A stretch of 64,000 bases of DNA from Caprimulgus europaeus (Eukaryota; Chordata; Aves; Caprimulgiformes; Caprimulgidae): the NCBI GenBank assembly GCA_907165065.1, contig OU015532.1:32845339-32909338 (forward strand). Reading direction: 5' to 3'. Each line of letters starts with the position of its first letter. Position 1 is the first letter of the stretch. Below the pieces are notes generated by a model. The model did not search any database. It was given only the letters and a program-made list of their open reading frames with translations, and was not told where the DNA came from. Positions 50,173 to 62,663 of the stretch are shown in pieces. The translations under genes and the position numbers were made by a program.

Positions 50173-53100
50173 AGTACTTTTACTATCCATAAGTAGACTA
50201 GGGGGATAAATGGCAGAAAGGAAGGAACTATCAGTGATGAAAAAGGACAAAGGAATGTAAGTTCATTACCTATAAATATAGGCTGAAAAGAGGAAGGCTT
50301 CTAGAATTGGCTTTCAGATGGGAGCCAAACATTTGACTTGTGTTTAAGATGGACCTTGGGACACTTAAGACAGGCTATGATGATTTCTTGGGATCAGCGG
50401 TGACAATAATTGATGACCTTAGATTTCTTTTCTAATCACATTCTCAGGTGTTACCCACAAGGTGACTTTTTCTTTTTTAATTATTGCCATGCCAAAAAGT
50501 AGGCAGGCAAATAGATTTTGGACTTGGTAAATTTTCTAGAATAGCCTTGCAAGGCTAACTTAAACCTTCTGACCTCTGCTTCTGATAGATCATCAGGCAT
50601 GTGTCAAAACCCACAAATTTCCATATGGTATCAAAGCTGTGAAAGCTCAAGGAGGAATCCATGTTTACCTAACTTGTGGCATTTGGGTGTTTTAGTTGTC
50701 TTAAACCTCCCTCTAGTCAAAGTGGGGACAGAGGTCCTTCCAGAGGGCAATTCAGAAATAATTTAAGTGCTCTGACTCATTTTCTGAAGGAGCTTCTGAT
50801 GTTGGAAACTTAATATTAGATGCCTAATGTTAGGCAATATGATTACATCCCTCAGTGGCAATGTTGAATGAAGTGATGAAGATCTCCTCCCTATAAATAA
50901 TGCATTCAATATTTCTCTATAAGGGGTATTGTTTAGTCAGAGTGCTATGACAGTAGGACTAGAAATGAATAGCAAAAGTATAAATTAGTGCTTTGGCAAA
51001 ATACATCGCTTTCAAGCCACAAGAGCAGCTGAACCTTTAAAGAGGAGTTGTGGTGAGACCAGGCATATTGACACCCAGTGTTGTAGTTACGTCCCCATCT
51101 GCGACTCTCACCCCAGCTCACAGCTGTCTGTTGAGGTCGGTCTCTTGAACACTACGCTCAGTTTCCCCCAGAGTGGAGGCATGTCTGTCACTTCCCACCC
51201 CAAACTGCTTTGTAGTCAGGGGAAAAATAAAACCCAGCACCCCCGTCATCTCCACAGCTTTCTGTGAAGTTCTCCATCTTTCTGTACTCGTTGACTTAAC
51301 ACGTCAAGAAAATCAAATATTCTTTCTCTTCAAAAATCTGTTAATTCATTCATGAAGACATGTATTATTTAAAAAGTCACACATTTGAGTAGATGCAGTT
51401 TTCAAGACTATTATTCATTTGTAGGCTGCATACAGTCCTGGTCTTGCTTAATTAGCTCTTCTTGCTTTGGATGCTTGCCCCTCTATATTACTGTAGCCAG
51501 GAAAAATATGCTTTTCTCCTCTTCTTTGTAAACTCTACAAGCCAAGGTCATCAACAAGCTGGCCATTGCTTTTATCTCAACGATACTCTCCAGAATACAA
51601 TTCAGTGGGTCAGGAAGTATCTAGTGATAATCAGTAGCAGTTGATTCTGCTCTGGCCTGTCTACCTTTTAGATTATTTTACGTTCTACCTAGAGTCACAG
51701 AAATTATTAATTTCTAGCAATGAAAACTCCAAACAATTAATCTATAAGGATTTCTAATATTAATTGATTTTAAAGTTTGTTATTGTTTTAGGGTCTTCAG
51801 TGAGACATGACCAGTGAAACTAGATTCAGCAGGTACCTACTGCTAGTATAAAAGTTGTTTCACTTTTTACTGTTCCTGTTTCAAACAAATACAGAGATTT
51901 ATCCTTTTAATTTTTTTTCCTCTTTCAGCTTCTTAGGCATAAATAAACCCTGCACTGAGGGATGCAGACTCAGTTGGGTACCATGCTGCACCTATGTAAA
52001 CTCTGGTGGGAAAGCTTTGTTCCAAAGCAGCTAACAAATATCAGCACTACTCTCAGGGTGCAAATTTGTATTACCTTACCCACTCATAAGGTTCCTTCAA
52101 AATTATGAACAGGCATCAGCTGACTCATCCTCCTCCAAGCAAGCATTGTGTTAAGGACAGATGACTCCCCATGTGCCTCAGGCTGGTCACTGCAGCAGAG
52201 CAGCAGCAATTTCTCCAGGCATTTTGATCTGGAAGGATGGGGTGGCTGCTATCACAAGTCACTACCGCCTGAACTCCCTGTCACCAGGGGAGCAGAGGTG
52301 GTGGAGGTTTCCCTAAAACAAGACAGAATTGATGATGGTGGTCCAGGTGATTTTTAATAGAACTACGCTTCTCAGGATGGAGGTGTAGATATCTGGGGTG
52401 CATCTCACTGCTGTGCAGGAATTTGTTATCTGACCTAATATAAGTGCATTATACTAAATGCAGGAGCTTTGGTGAAGTACCTGACAGCACGCTGGATACC
52501 TTAACTTAGGGCATGAATCCCAGCCCGTGACATTAAGCCATATGTTGGGCAGGCTTTCTGTGAAGCAAGGCTGTAAAGCTGAGGAGACTGCATCTCTTTA
52601 AAGTCAGCTTTTATCTCTAGCTTGTTGACTTTTACACATAAACACAAGGTTTTTTGAGAGGCATCCCTCTGAAATGCTCTGAAACAGAAAGCTCCAAATG
52701 TGAGAATTTCAAGTCTCATCGTGTTTACATACAAACTTGCAGATACAGCTTTTCTTCTAACCAAAGAAGGGTAACCATGAATATGCAGCATTTTGAAATA
52801 TTACTTGCAAAGTTATATGAAATAAGTTTTTTGAAAGGGATGGGGGGATGAACGGCATAGAAATGCAATAATATATACATTATTCAAAGAAGACCAGAAA
52901 CCTCCTGTGTCTCTTACCTGTTGAAATGATAGAATAAACATTGATTTAACCTGCTTTCAGGTAAATAAAATTTGGAAAAGCTTCTCAAAAAAGATCAGAG
53001 GACTCTTTCAACATGTAAAAAGCATGTAAAATGACAGCGGTTATTCCTTTGCTTATAGCTTGTCCTTCACCGCAGTTAATATTCACATAAACTAAATGTT

Positions 53101-53188
53101 CAACCTGTTCATTATAGCTTTAATTCAATCACATCACATTGCTTTTACTATTTATGTGCATTCTCCTAGTCCAAGAGTTTGTCACTGT

Positions 53189-53252
53189 CTCATTAAATAT
53201 GGGTACTCACTCAGTAAATATGTGTACTTCCACTCAGTAAATATGGGTACTT
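53189..53252. repeat. Short tandem repeat, about 21-23 bp unit
   Basis: Three imperfect copies built on cactcagtaaatatgggtac; the first copy is the most diverged. Confidence 0.75.
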
Positions 53253-54789
53253 TCAAAAATGATGCCTCAGTTTAGCAACAGATGCTTCTTAAAATATTTA
53301 GAATTTTAAAGTGTAAAGAAGCCGTCAGTAGCATTCTGATTTGTGTATAAATATTTATTTAGCACACGTTCTGGCCAATGTACTGCCCTTGATTTTTGTG
53401 CAAAACTTACAGCAACTTCAATGGAAATTCTGAGCTCATGACTAAAGAAAAATATGGTTAATTCAGCAACCCAGCTGCTTTTATATCCCAGAATAGCAAG
53501 CAGTGCCTCTAGTGAAGGAGGTGGGGAAATATGGGAGTTGATGTCATTCTTAGCTTTCTGTTCTGGGCACACATTTGGGTAACAGCTCAAGTTAAAGCAG
53601 ACTCTGGGCTAAGTTCCTACCAACTGGAGCAGAACAGTGGTATGAACATAAGAGACCAATGGCCAGTAAAGCGCTAGAAATATTTGCTAGAAATCCTGTG
53701 AGAGACTGTTATGTGATAAAATTTCTACGGGGCAAAAAAATTAATGCAAGATAAAATTATTTGATAGAGCAACATGAGGCCTTTGTTGCTGAAATGAGAT
53801 GCTAAGGCAAATAATTTCTGTTAGCACTACTGTGAGAAATGTTTTGGAAAGTTGAGACTATTTGCAGAATCATTATAAAAGTAGATTCCTGATCACATAG
53901 CCTTTCTCACAATATAGAAAAAAACCCCAGATTGCAGACATAACGGAAACATATCTAATATGCAGCACAAAACTCAATCAAGAGAGAACAGTTCTAAGAT
54001 GCTGAGAGCTAGCTCCAGTCTCCCAAGGCTTTCATCCTTGCCTTTCTCCATATTTTCTAGGCTTTTGGTAAGGATTTCCATTAGCATGTCAGGATTTTAA
54101 GAGAGGATAAAATGGCAATAAAACAGAATACTTACAGAAAACAGCAAAATTCATAGTGGTGTAAGGCTGAAAATTAATTATTAACTTTTAATAATTTCTT
54201 TTACCCCAAAAAAACTTTCTATTGTGATATAAACTAAAATATTACACAAGAAATCAGTTTAGCTTATTGGCAAATGGACATTTTTCCTCTGCTAATTGCA
54301 CTAGCATCAGACATGCTATGGGATGCCTGAGGGAATTCTTATGAAGCTCTTCTCACTCCCCAGGTACCTGCTATTATTAACACCTAGAGTGTAAAATACA
54401 AAGATAAAGTGCACTATGGCAAACAAAGTTACCAAGGTTGCTCTCAATGGCATGAAAAAATAACATGTTTTGATCTTAAAAATTATCCTCAAATTGAGCA
54501 AGAGGTGTCTCAATGGCTTAGCAGATTTCTACTTGGTTTAGTAGGACTGCATTGTCACCAACAGGAGTCTCCCTGCTTAGCTGTATTTTCAGGATCCACT
54601 TAGAATCAAAATAAAGTAGAAATTGAGGAAATAAATCCTCTGAGTTTCTGTAGCTCAACAAGCTACTTTTGCAAACATATACAAGCATTAAAATTTATAC
54701 TCCTTTAAAAAAATGCACAAATAAAATAATGCAAATTTGTATACCAGGTGTGGAGTAATTAAAAATCAGAAAATGGCTGTGTCCACACA

Positions 54790-56110
54790 CTAAAGGAAAG
54801 GTTGAAGAAGATCCCAGGGGAAAAATACAGCTGGCACGCGAAGAATCTTCTCCAAGGCTGCCTCCCTACAGGGCCTGCTGCTTATCAGAAACCCCGGGAG
54901 ATGGGAGACAGCGGAGGCTTGTTCTCCAACTCTCGTTTCGATCGCAGCATGGCACGAGACTTGATGTGTTGTCTACGAGTGATCCAGGGTCGACAACTGG
55001 CGCCCCACAGACGCCCCTCTGACATCTGCCTCCCTACAGTGGACCTTGAATTATAGCTACACAAAAACGTAACTACAGCACACTGACCCCCCTCCTTCCC
55101 CCTCAAGGGACATACACTCCAAGTTTTGGTAACTTCTCCCTAAAAAGGGAAGCAGAAGTGTACCAATCACCGTAAAGGTATGACTAGAGTCACTCACGCT
55201 CCAACTTGCAGGTACAAAGAAATAATATTAAAATGGCCCAAAGAAAGGGGGAAATTAGGGAAGATATCACCACAGTCAGGGCAGACACCATCCATCGTGG
55301 ACTGGTCAGGGACAACTCCAACCACGGACCTCTGTCCCCTGGGACCAGCCGACAGGCCGAGCCTCTCTTCCCCCCCTAGGGACACCTTTGGGTAAGACTT
55401 AGACTTAGTCCTGAGAACTTTCTCAGAAACTTTGAAATCTCTAGAGAATTATTTTACTAACTTAGCGCTTTTTAGTAACTTGTCCCCTTTTGGTAATTTG
55501 TAACTTTAGTATAAGCATGCATTTCTGCAGACAGTAGATTATCACTGGCAATCCGCACAAATCTGTATTATTCCTGTTGCCTTATTAAAGTGCTTTTATT
55601 TGCTTTCAGACTTGCTGCACTATTCCTTGCTGGGCACTGCCTGATGAGGCCATGAGAGTCCAGAGATCGTGACTGGACGGCAGGTGCAGGGCACTATCGA
55701 GTGAATCCGGCACTGGTGTGTCCGGGCTTGTAGTGCCACATCGAACTGCCTGTCCATAACCAGTCACCCCAGCTGACCTGTGCTCAGCGGGACGTGGGTA
55801 AATGCTGAAGGTTTAGCCATGAGAGTCCACAGATTGTGGGTACAGGAGTGCAGGGCACTATGGAGTGAATCCACCCTTGTCGGCCCCATAGTGCTCAATT
55901 GGGTATCACTCAGGATCTAAGCCCAGCTGCCCCAGCAAGGGGGGTTCACTTCCTGCCCAATGGGTTTATCACCCCTTTCACGCAACAACCAGGAGGAGAG
56001 TGTTTTCCTGGATGTCAACAGAAATTGAGTGCAGGACATCAGCAGTACAAATGGGAGACAGCACGTGGAGCTGGTTTCTTTAGCTTAGGAATAGAACTTT
56101 TCTTTTTTGT
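54790..56110 (+). mobile_element. Possible old LTR-type fragment of unknown family
   Basis: A GC-richer block with sharp contrast to its AT-rich flanks. It contains TGGCGCCC near 55000, which resembles a lysine-type primer binding site, an ATTAAA signal near 55584, and two similar segments starting catgagagtc at 55651 and 55818 (offset 167 bp). No protein-coding homology is visible. Strand and limits are guesses. It could also be a non-retroviral repeat. Confidence 0.35.
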
Positions 56111-58619
56111 CTAGCAGTGGCCACAGAATTCTCTGTGTTCTGCTCCTTCACTATGTCAACAAGGCTCATTCCAGTGAATCAGCCACAGGCAAAGCTGGAT
56201 AGCCACCATTTCCATATTCTCTTACTGCCCTACATACCCAGACCACTTTCAGTGGAGAATGACGGGCCACAGTCTACATCATAGCTGGTCAGCCTCTCAC
56301 ATCCTCCGGCACCATTTTGCATGCCATGGCAGCACACGTGCAACAGCCAGCTCCGTGACTCTCCCTGAGTCACATACAGGGTTTCACAGATCCATACAAA
56401 TTTGGATCAGGGACACTGGAGGGAATCCAGTGAAAAGGAAAACTTTATCCAGATATCCAACTATGTCAGGTGTACAGCAGAATCAATCACACATTAGCGT
56501 ATGCAAGAGGCTGACGGAAACTGCAATGGCAGAGTACAGAAGTAAAACAGCATTGAAAGACTTGAGGTAAGTCGGGGCACACATAATGACACTTTCATGT
56601 TAGAACAGCAGCTTCTGAACAAGAAAATTATCAATTCTACTTGTAAATGATTTTGTTGGCATAAGGCTGATTTGTCCTTCACTTGCGTGGACTTTGAAGA
56701 TTCACTTTTTGAACAGATGCTAAAAGAGGTGCTGTTTAAAAGCTGCTTGACGGAACTAGTGAATATGAAGAAGTACAATTAATTTGCTCAACCTGATGAA
56801 AAGAAGGAATATGAGAGCACAGAAAAGTAATTTCTGTAATTCCAGTTTTCCTTATGATAACTGCCTCTCAGACACTTCTCATCCATAGCCATCAGATCAT
56901 AAATCTAGGCTATTAAGTTAAAGCTTGCACTTTAAAAATCCACAAAACCTTGTGCTGGGAATATGAGCCATAACCCCTTTAGTTATTTAGGAGATCAAGG
57001 CATTTTCCACATTATTACAGGGGGCCATTAGAAGGACCAAATCCATAATCTTCATTGATTTAAGAGTCATCCAACTGTACCTATCTAAGCGTTACTCAAG
57101 TGAGCTGCTTTTGTGAGATTATGACTTTCAGTTTTACATGTATACTAGAAGGCAGCCAGGAAAACAAAACATTAGATCCAGCATCTCAATTTGAAGCCTA
57201 AGGTCTCATTAACTTCAATTAGTTTCTTTTGTTTCTATCTCCCATTTACCTCACTGACTCTTCTTGTTGGCTCTGGGTATAATAGTGAGAGCAGATCACA
57301 GACAAGTAAGAAACCAAACACTCAGTGAGAAGCAGCTAGAAAAAGTGACCAAACAGTTTTTCTGTGGTTTATGATGGCTTTTTTTCCTTTTTGAATTTTT
57401 CCCTAGACATACACAGAAATACTCATATACATATTTTGCAAATTTTCCCAAAAACATTGCAAGGATAGCACAGCAATCAAAAACATAGAACATTTTAAAG
57501 TTATCCACAGCTACATTCCCTAGACAGAAAATGGACGATGTGATCAGCTAGTACCGCAGTTCCAGTGAATTTAGTATTGCATAGTTTATTTGTCTTTAAA
57601 AAACTCCCTTTTACCTTTTTCTGCTTGATTTAAAATATCTGACCCTTCTTTTATTCCACATAGAACTACCTTAAAGCTGAATCCATGCAGTTTAAGAAGT
57701 TCTCCTTGAGGGGAGCTCAGTATTACAGGAGGACCCACTGTTTTCCTGTTACAATATGCTTTGGCTCTGTATATAGTCTTCAAAAAAATATACTACCCTG
57801 CAGTACTATAAGATTATTACTATCAGCCATCAGCTCATTCTAACAAAACCACAGACAATGTCTTTGTCACCAAAGATACTTCAAAGATTGATGGCTTGAA
57901 CTTGCCTTGAAGCATTATGGAAAATGACTAACATACTAATGAACAACACAAAGTGTTACTGTTAACACTGAGAAAACCGTTCCAGCTCTAATCCTCAAAG
58001 GTACTTGGAGAATTTCACTGTTAACTTCAAAAGAGACAGGATTTCAACTTTAGATCTTTCCTCCTGACCAAAGGAGAAAACCACTTCTGAAGTGGGGTGG
58101 GTTTTTTTGTTGTTGTTTTTTGTTTGTTTGTTTGTTTTAGAAACCACTTTACTCCTTTCCAGCTAGTTCATGCTATAATCCCCCTAAAATCATGAATTTA
58201 TACTGACACAAGACTTTTCATAAAGGGGTAGAGAGAAAGATAAACAAAGTGGCCCTCTCTGCCAGTCTGAAATCCCATGGAGCCCAAAGATTACAATAGT
58301 TTCCAAATCAATCAGACAGTAACACTTCCCACATCATTCCAGGAAAGTAGCTTTCTGTATTACCTTCCCCTCATTTTATTCAAATGGATATTTTCAAAAC
58401 AAACCGAGTTTAGTGTTCTCTAAACATTACTCTCAAACATAACATCTTTTAAAATGACTGTAACTCCTTAAGAAGATATGATTATCTTTAAACATATTTC
58501 AATTTTATTTCTATAGCAAAAAATATCTGAAACAAAACCTATTGTTCTAACATGCAAAGTTAGTTATTTTCCTATGTAGTCTTAAAACTTTTCCACATAT
58601 TGAATGTTATGTAGTTTCA
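56111..58619. other. Intergenic, no gene seen
   Basis: AT-rich sequence between the unexplained block and the presumed ZNF770 3' UTR. It holds a GTTT-type simple repeat at 58101-58140 and nothing else recognised. Confidence 0.5.
58101..58140. repeat. GTTT/GTT simple repeat
   Basis: T-rich microsatellite with GTT and GTTT units in intergenic DNA. Confidence 0.85.
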
Positions 58620-60330
58620 AAACCCTGGTTTGCACATAAAGTATACAATAAAAATACAATATAAATAAAATAGTTTATTACGAGTATTTTAAAAGAGCTC
58701 TACAATACACTTTCAAAACATTTTATACAGTATTCTATCTTTCAATATGAAACAATCACATAGGGAGAAAAAAATCTCAATATATAACTATAGACATTAT
58801 TAACGTACTGAATTAATCTGTTATTAAAAAAATCAAAGTACAGACTGTTTATAAGTATCCTTCCTGTTTTTTTCTCTCTGAAAATGGAAAAGAACATGTA
58901 CAAAAATAAAATAAAATCTCCCTTCACTTCATTATACCAAATACTGTAAAGCTCATGCCACAGCAAATCCTACATAAATCACTTCAAATGTAATAATAAA
59001 AAAAATCAAAAGTATTTTACTTAAATAAATATTGATCTATTTAAATAGTGAAAAAAAATGCCATATATCATACAGATGTGTTAATTTAGAAATAGGATTT
59101 AAAACTTCAGGTTTCAACTATTTCAAAGTTACATAACAAAGGAAAATATCATAAAAGGCAGTTTTTTCAGAGGGAAAAAAAAAAAAAGAAACAAACTTCA
59201 TTTTTTATTCAAAAGCTCCAAAGCTCCACTGCACTTACACTTTTTGCCAGCCCCACAGGCACAATGGGCAAAGCTCTCTACTTACCAGGAAGTATAACTA
59301 TAGATTTTATTGATACAAAATCAGAATTACTTAATTTGAGAGAAGAGTAATTTTCAATCTTTTATATTTAACGTAATGGGAACATGACTTCCCAACAAAA
59401 CTGCTTGTCTGAGTTATCACATCTTAGCTTGAAAAACATTTATTTTACTAGTACCATACTTATGCTAGAAGCAAAGGAGACCAGAACAGACAGTAAGCTT
59501 GTTTGTAAGGTTAATTTCTTGTCCTCTTTTCTTGCAGAAAAAGTTCAGTATTGTATGAACTGGCCAAAAAAGCTAGAAAAGGCAAGGGATATACAAAGAA
59601 GTGGAGATATGAAGTGGAGAAAAGGATTAATTGGTTATAAACCATGCTGTTTTAGCATAGTCTACTTATATTTTTTCATAAAAAGGGAAAAGATCTAATT
59701 CCTCATGCACAGATCTCCAAGCACGTTACAAAGCAGTTAAATTATTTCAATAAACTATTCTATAATGCCACATCAACATTTTTTTCTCATTAAACTTTTT
59801 CCCCTTTTTCTATTTTCTTCTTTTTTCATCTTTTATCTAAAAATCACTGTAATTTTTTACAAGTATGAAATAAATACAGCATGTGTCCTTTGTTTACACC
59901 AGCCAGCCAGCCAAAAGAAAGTAAAAAGGCTGTTTTTTCTATTTTGGAAATTACCTTTTTATCTTTACTTTTTTTCAGAGTTACCACTGGACAGCATAAT
60001 GTCGTAAACTACAGGAAAAGGTATAACTTTTAAAATATCTGATTCATGGAGCACTGTAGATTGCTGCAACACTATTAATATAGTAAGAAACTGTATTTAA
60101 CAATTCATTTAGGAAAAGAAATTCAAGGTGGCTTTTTTATTGCATGGGTTTTTTGTTTTAAACATCTCACATCCATCACTAATTATATCCTGTAGACAGT
60201 TCTGAAGACAGTAAATTAACTCTTCACCTGGTCATCTCCATAACAGAAAGAGATAATCTCCTTCAGTCAATTGTTCAGTCTAACATAAGCCTTTTAGTAA
60301 TTATGCAGCCAAAAATTTGAATACATAATT
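58620..60330 (-). other. ZNF770: Probable ZNF770 3' UTR (AT-rich)
   Basis: AT-rich sequence downstream of the ZNF770 stop codon with several minus-strand AATAAA signals (plus-strand TTTATT near 60135, 59300, 59192 and 58672). Which one ends the mRNA cannot be decided by eye. A CCAG run sits near 59900 and an A-rich tract at about 59175-59190. No coding potential is seen. Confidence 0.4.
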
Positions 60331-62520
60331 TCATAGGGTATTATCCAGTTTTGATAAAAATAATATATTATCTAGTTGTTGTTCAGTGGAACTCAGCTTT
60401 AATCTCTCTTTAAAGTGAATAAGGTGGTGTCTTTTCAAATGTGGGGCCTGTCTGAAATTTTTACCACAAACTAAACATTCAAACGGCTTCTGTCCAGCAT
60501 GCGTTAGGTAATGTCTTTCAAGCTTAGAAGGGGATTTAAAAGTTTTAAAGCAGATACTGCATTGATACAATTTGTTAACAACTTTACCTTTTTCAGTGCC
60601 CTCAGAAAAATCATGCCAATAGCTGTAACAGCTTTGCTCCGTTTCCACCAATTTACTACACAAATATGGCTGTGTGTTTCTACTGCTGGTGTCAAGAACA
60701 AAATCCCCTGACTCAATTTCAACTTTGATTTCAGCTGCTTGGTTTGACTGAATCAGCTCCAATTCCTGAAAGCCAGATGCCTGTGAAGGTGTTTGAGAAT
60801 AACCCGAATAACCCACAGGCTGAGAAGACTTAAATTCAATGTGATCTCCCTGATGATTGAAAAGTTTGTTCAGGTTTTCACAGCCTACCTGGCAAACAGG
60901 GCTTTTACCGGGTCTCTTTTCAGTATGGGTGAGCTGATGTCTTTTTAAGTGAGCTGACTGTCTAAATGTCTTCCCACAAACATTACAGCCAAAGGGCTTC
61001 TGTCCCGTGTGTATAAGATAGTGTCTTTGAAGTTTGGATGAAGACGGAAAGGTTTTTTCACATCTGTCACATTTACACATTTTGTGTCTGTTATGTGTAT
61101 TTTTAGCAGAAGCTGAAAAAGCACAGTGAAGTACTTCTGGATTATCAAAGAAACCATCATCTGATGAACCATAAAAAGCGTCATCTTTATTATGCATTGA
61201 ATCATCGACGTTTAACATGCTTTCACCAGTAAGCATAGCTTTTAAATTAATTCCACAGTCTTGAGGTTGTGGGTGCTCCTGCCAAGGCAGTGGCACAGCA
61301 AACGTTCTTTTCATCCGATTAGCAAGTGCCTTGCGCGTGTCAAGCTTGCTGTGGCAATCCTTGAGAGGTTTAGTGGCACCGTGCTGATCAGAACGCTGAT
61401 CTCTAGCTGCAACCAGGTCAGGACTTTTAAAGTGACCTGATTTTATTTTTTTTCTGGCAGTCAAAGAAAAATCTGTTGCCTTTCCTCCTGTATGATTCAG
61501 CTTCATCAGGATCTTATTTTTCATGCTGACTCTGTGGCTGCCTGCTGTTGTACCATTATTTGAACTTTTGCCATCTCTCAGATAACATTTGTGCAAATTT
61601 AGAACCTGCTCTGTTTCAAAACACTGCTCACATTCTGGGCACTGAAAGGGTACAATATAAATCGAGTGAACATCATGTGGGTCATTCTCCTGTGACTTGT
61701 AAGTGTCAGCATTCTCAAAACTCTCTCTCTTTCCTTCCAACAGGTTCTGTGGTCTGGGATATTTAAAAGTCTTGGCTTTGTATAAAATACTGGGGAAAGT
61801 CTTATTTCTGGCATGGAGCTGTTTGTGCTTCATGAGTTTACTCTGTATTTTAAACCTTTTCTGACAAAAGCAGCACTGGAAGGGCCTTTCTTCTGAGTGT
61901 GTGAGCTGATGGATTTTCAAGTGTGTTGACTGTCTGAAAGATTTACCGCATGAAGAACACTTAAAAGGTTTCTGGCCAGTGTGAATAAGGAAGTGTCTTT
62001 CCAGCTTAGATCTTGATGGAAATGTCTTGTTACACGATTCACAAGCATGAGTTTTCTTTCTCCTTCTGGCACCACGTAGATGATCTGCCTTCAGGCACTG
62101 ATGGAGCATCCACCTCTCTTCAGTTGTAAAAGATTTCCAGCACACAGAACATCGAAATATGCCACAAGTGACCCTGTCTTGCTCAACATTCACAGAGTTT
62201 TTTGCTTGCTTGGTATCATTCTGATAATTTTCATTATGAAGCTGCTGATGCTTTAAGAAAGTGATTAAGTTTTTGAAGTTTCTATGACAAACAATACACT
62301 TAAAAGGCAGGTTATGGGTTAACTGATGCCTCTCCAGGTGGACTAGCTGCCTAAATGTTTTATGGCACACATGACATTCAAATGGCTTTTGACCAGTATG
62401 TATCAGATAATGCCTAGCTAATTTTGATGGAGTTTCAAACTGTTTATAGCAAATGTCACAAATATATGGCTTTTTCTTGGGTATCCTGTCAGCTGTTACA
62501 CACTGCTGAACTTTTAACAT
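60331..62520 (-). CDS. ZNF770: ZNF770, C2H2 zinc-finger protein (729 aa, single coding exon)
   Basis: A nuclear C2H2 zinc-finger protein, presumed to be a sequence-specific DNA-binding regulator. The open frame matches human ZNF770 (691 aa as I recall) in finger order and sequence. Full fingers lie at about residues 21-41, 49-69, 75-95, 160-180, 188-208, 216-236, 484-504, 512-532, 654-674 and 682-702. Two degenerate C2HC-like fingers lie at 124-142 and 294-312. Long spacers (237-293, 313-483, 533-653) are poorly conserved, and no KRAB, SCAN or BTB domain is visible. The ATG at 62518-62520 is supported by an in-frame TAA at 62524-62526, so the MMAENNLK extension of the human form is absent. 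The neighbour order with AQR matches human. Confidence 0.97.
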   Translation of the reverse strand: MLKVQQCVTADRIPKKKPYICDICYKQFETPSKLARHYLIHTGQKPFECHVCHKTFRQLVHLERHQLTHNLPFKCIVCHRNFKNLITFLKHQQLHNENYQNDTKQAKNSVNVEQDRVTCGIFRCSVCWKSFTTEERWMLHQCLKADHLRGARRRKKTHACESCNKTFPSRSKLERHFLIHTGQKPFKCSSCGKSFRQSTHLKIHQLTHSEERPFQCCFCQKRFKIQSKLMKHKQLHARNKTFPSILYKAKTFKYPRPQNLLEGKRESFENADTYKSQENDPHDVHSIYIVPFQCPECEQCFETEQVLNLHKCYLRDGKSSNNGTTAGSHRVSMKNKILMKLNHTGGKATDFSLTARKKIKSGHFKSPDLVAARDQRSDQHGATKPLKDCHSKLDTRKALANRMKRTFAVPLPWQEHPQPQDCGINLKAMLTGESMLNVDDSMHNKDDAFYGSSDDGFFDNPEVLHCAFSASAKNTHNRHKMCKCDRCEKTFPSSSKLQRHYLIHTGQKPFGCNVCGKTFRQSAHLKRHQLTHTEKRPGKSPVCQVGCENLNKLFNHQGDHIEFKSSQPVGYSGYSQTPSQASGFQELELIQSNQAAEIKVEIESGDFVLDTSSRNTQPYLCSKLVETEQSCYSYWHDFSEGTEKGKVVNKLYQCSICFKTFKSPSKLERHYLTHAGQKPFECLVCGKNFRQAPHLKRHHLIHFKERLKLSSTEQQLDNILFLSKLDNTL

Positions 62521-62663
62521 TTTTTAAAAAGCAATGCACCTCGCTTACTGTTAGTTTCTTCAGATAGGTATTTCAAGTTAAATCATCAATTGCACACTGA
62601 GATTGAAGGATGCAGAAGAGGCAGATTTTCTTAGGAGAGATTTTTCTTAAATCCCACAGGTCC
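62521..62663 (-). other. ZNF770: ZNF770 5' UTR part of the terminal exon, with acceptor site
   Basis: Just upstream of the start codon on the minus strand, a pyrimidine tract ending ttcttattttag precedes GGACCTGTGG at 62663. This is a good 3' splice site and would place the whole coding region in one terminal exon, as in human. Non-coding first exons are expected beyond 64000. Confidence 0.6.

Larger units (their letters stand above)
49696..54789. other. Intergenic, no gene seen
   Basis: About 5 kb of mostly AT-rich DNA. It contains an A-rich tract at 50144-50172 and a short tandem repeat at 53189-53252. A GC-richer patch at about 52130-52350 has no recognisable homology. No supported exon. 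Confidence 0.5.

Noticed and set aside
59384-59698. 104-codon plus-strand frame in the ZNF770 3' region
   Set aside because: No recognisable domain and no splice or promoter support; it lies in the presumed ZNF770 3' UTR on the opposite strand.
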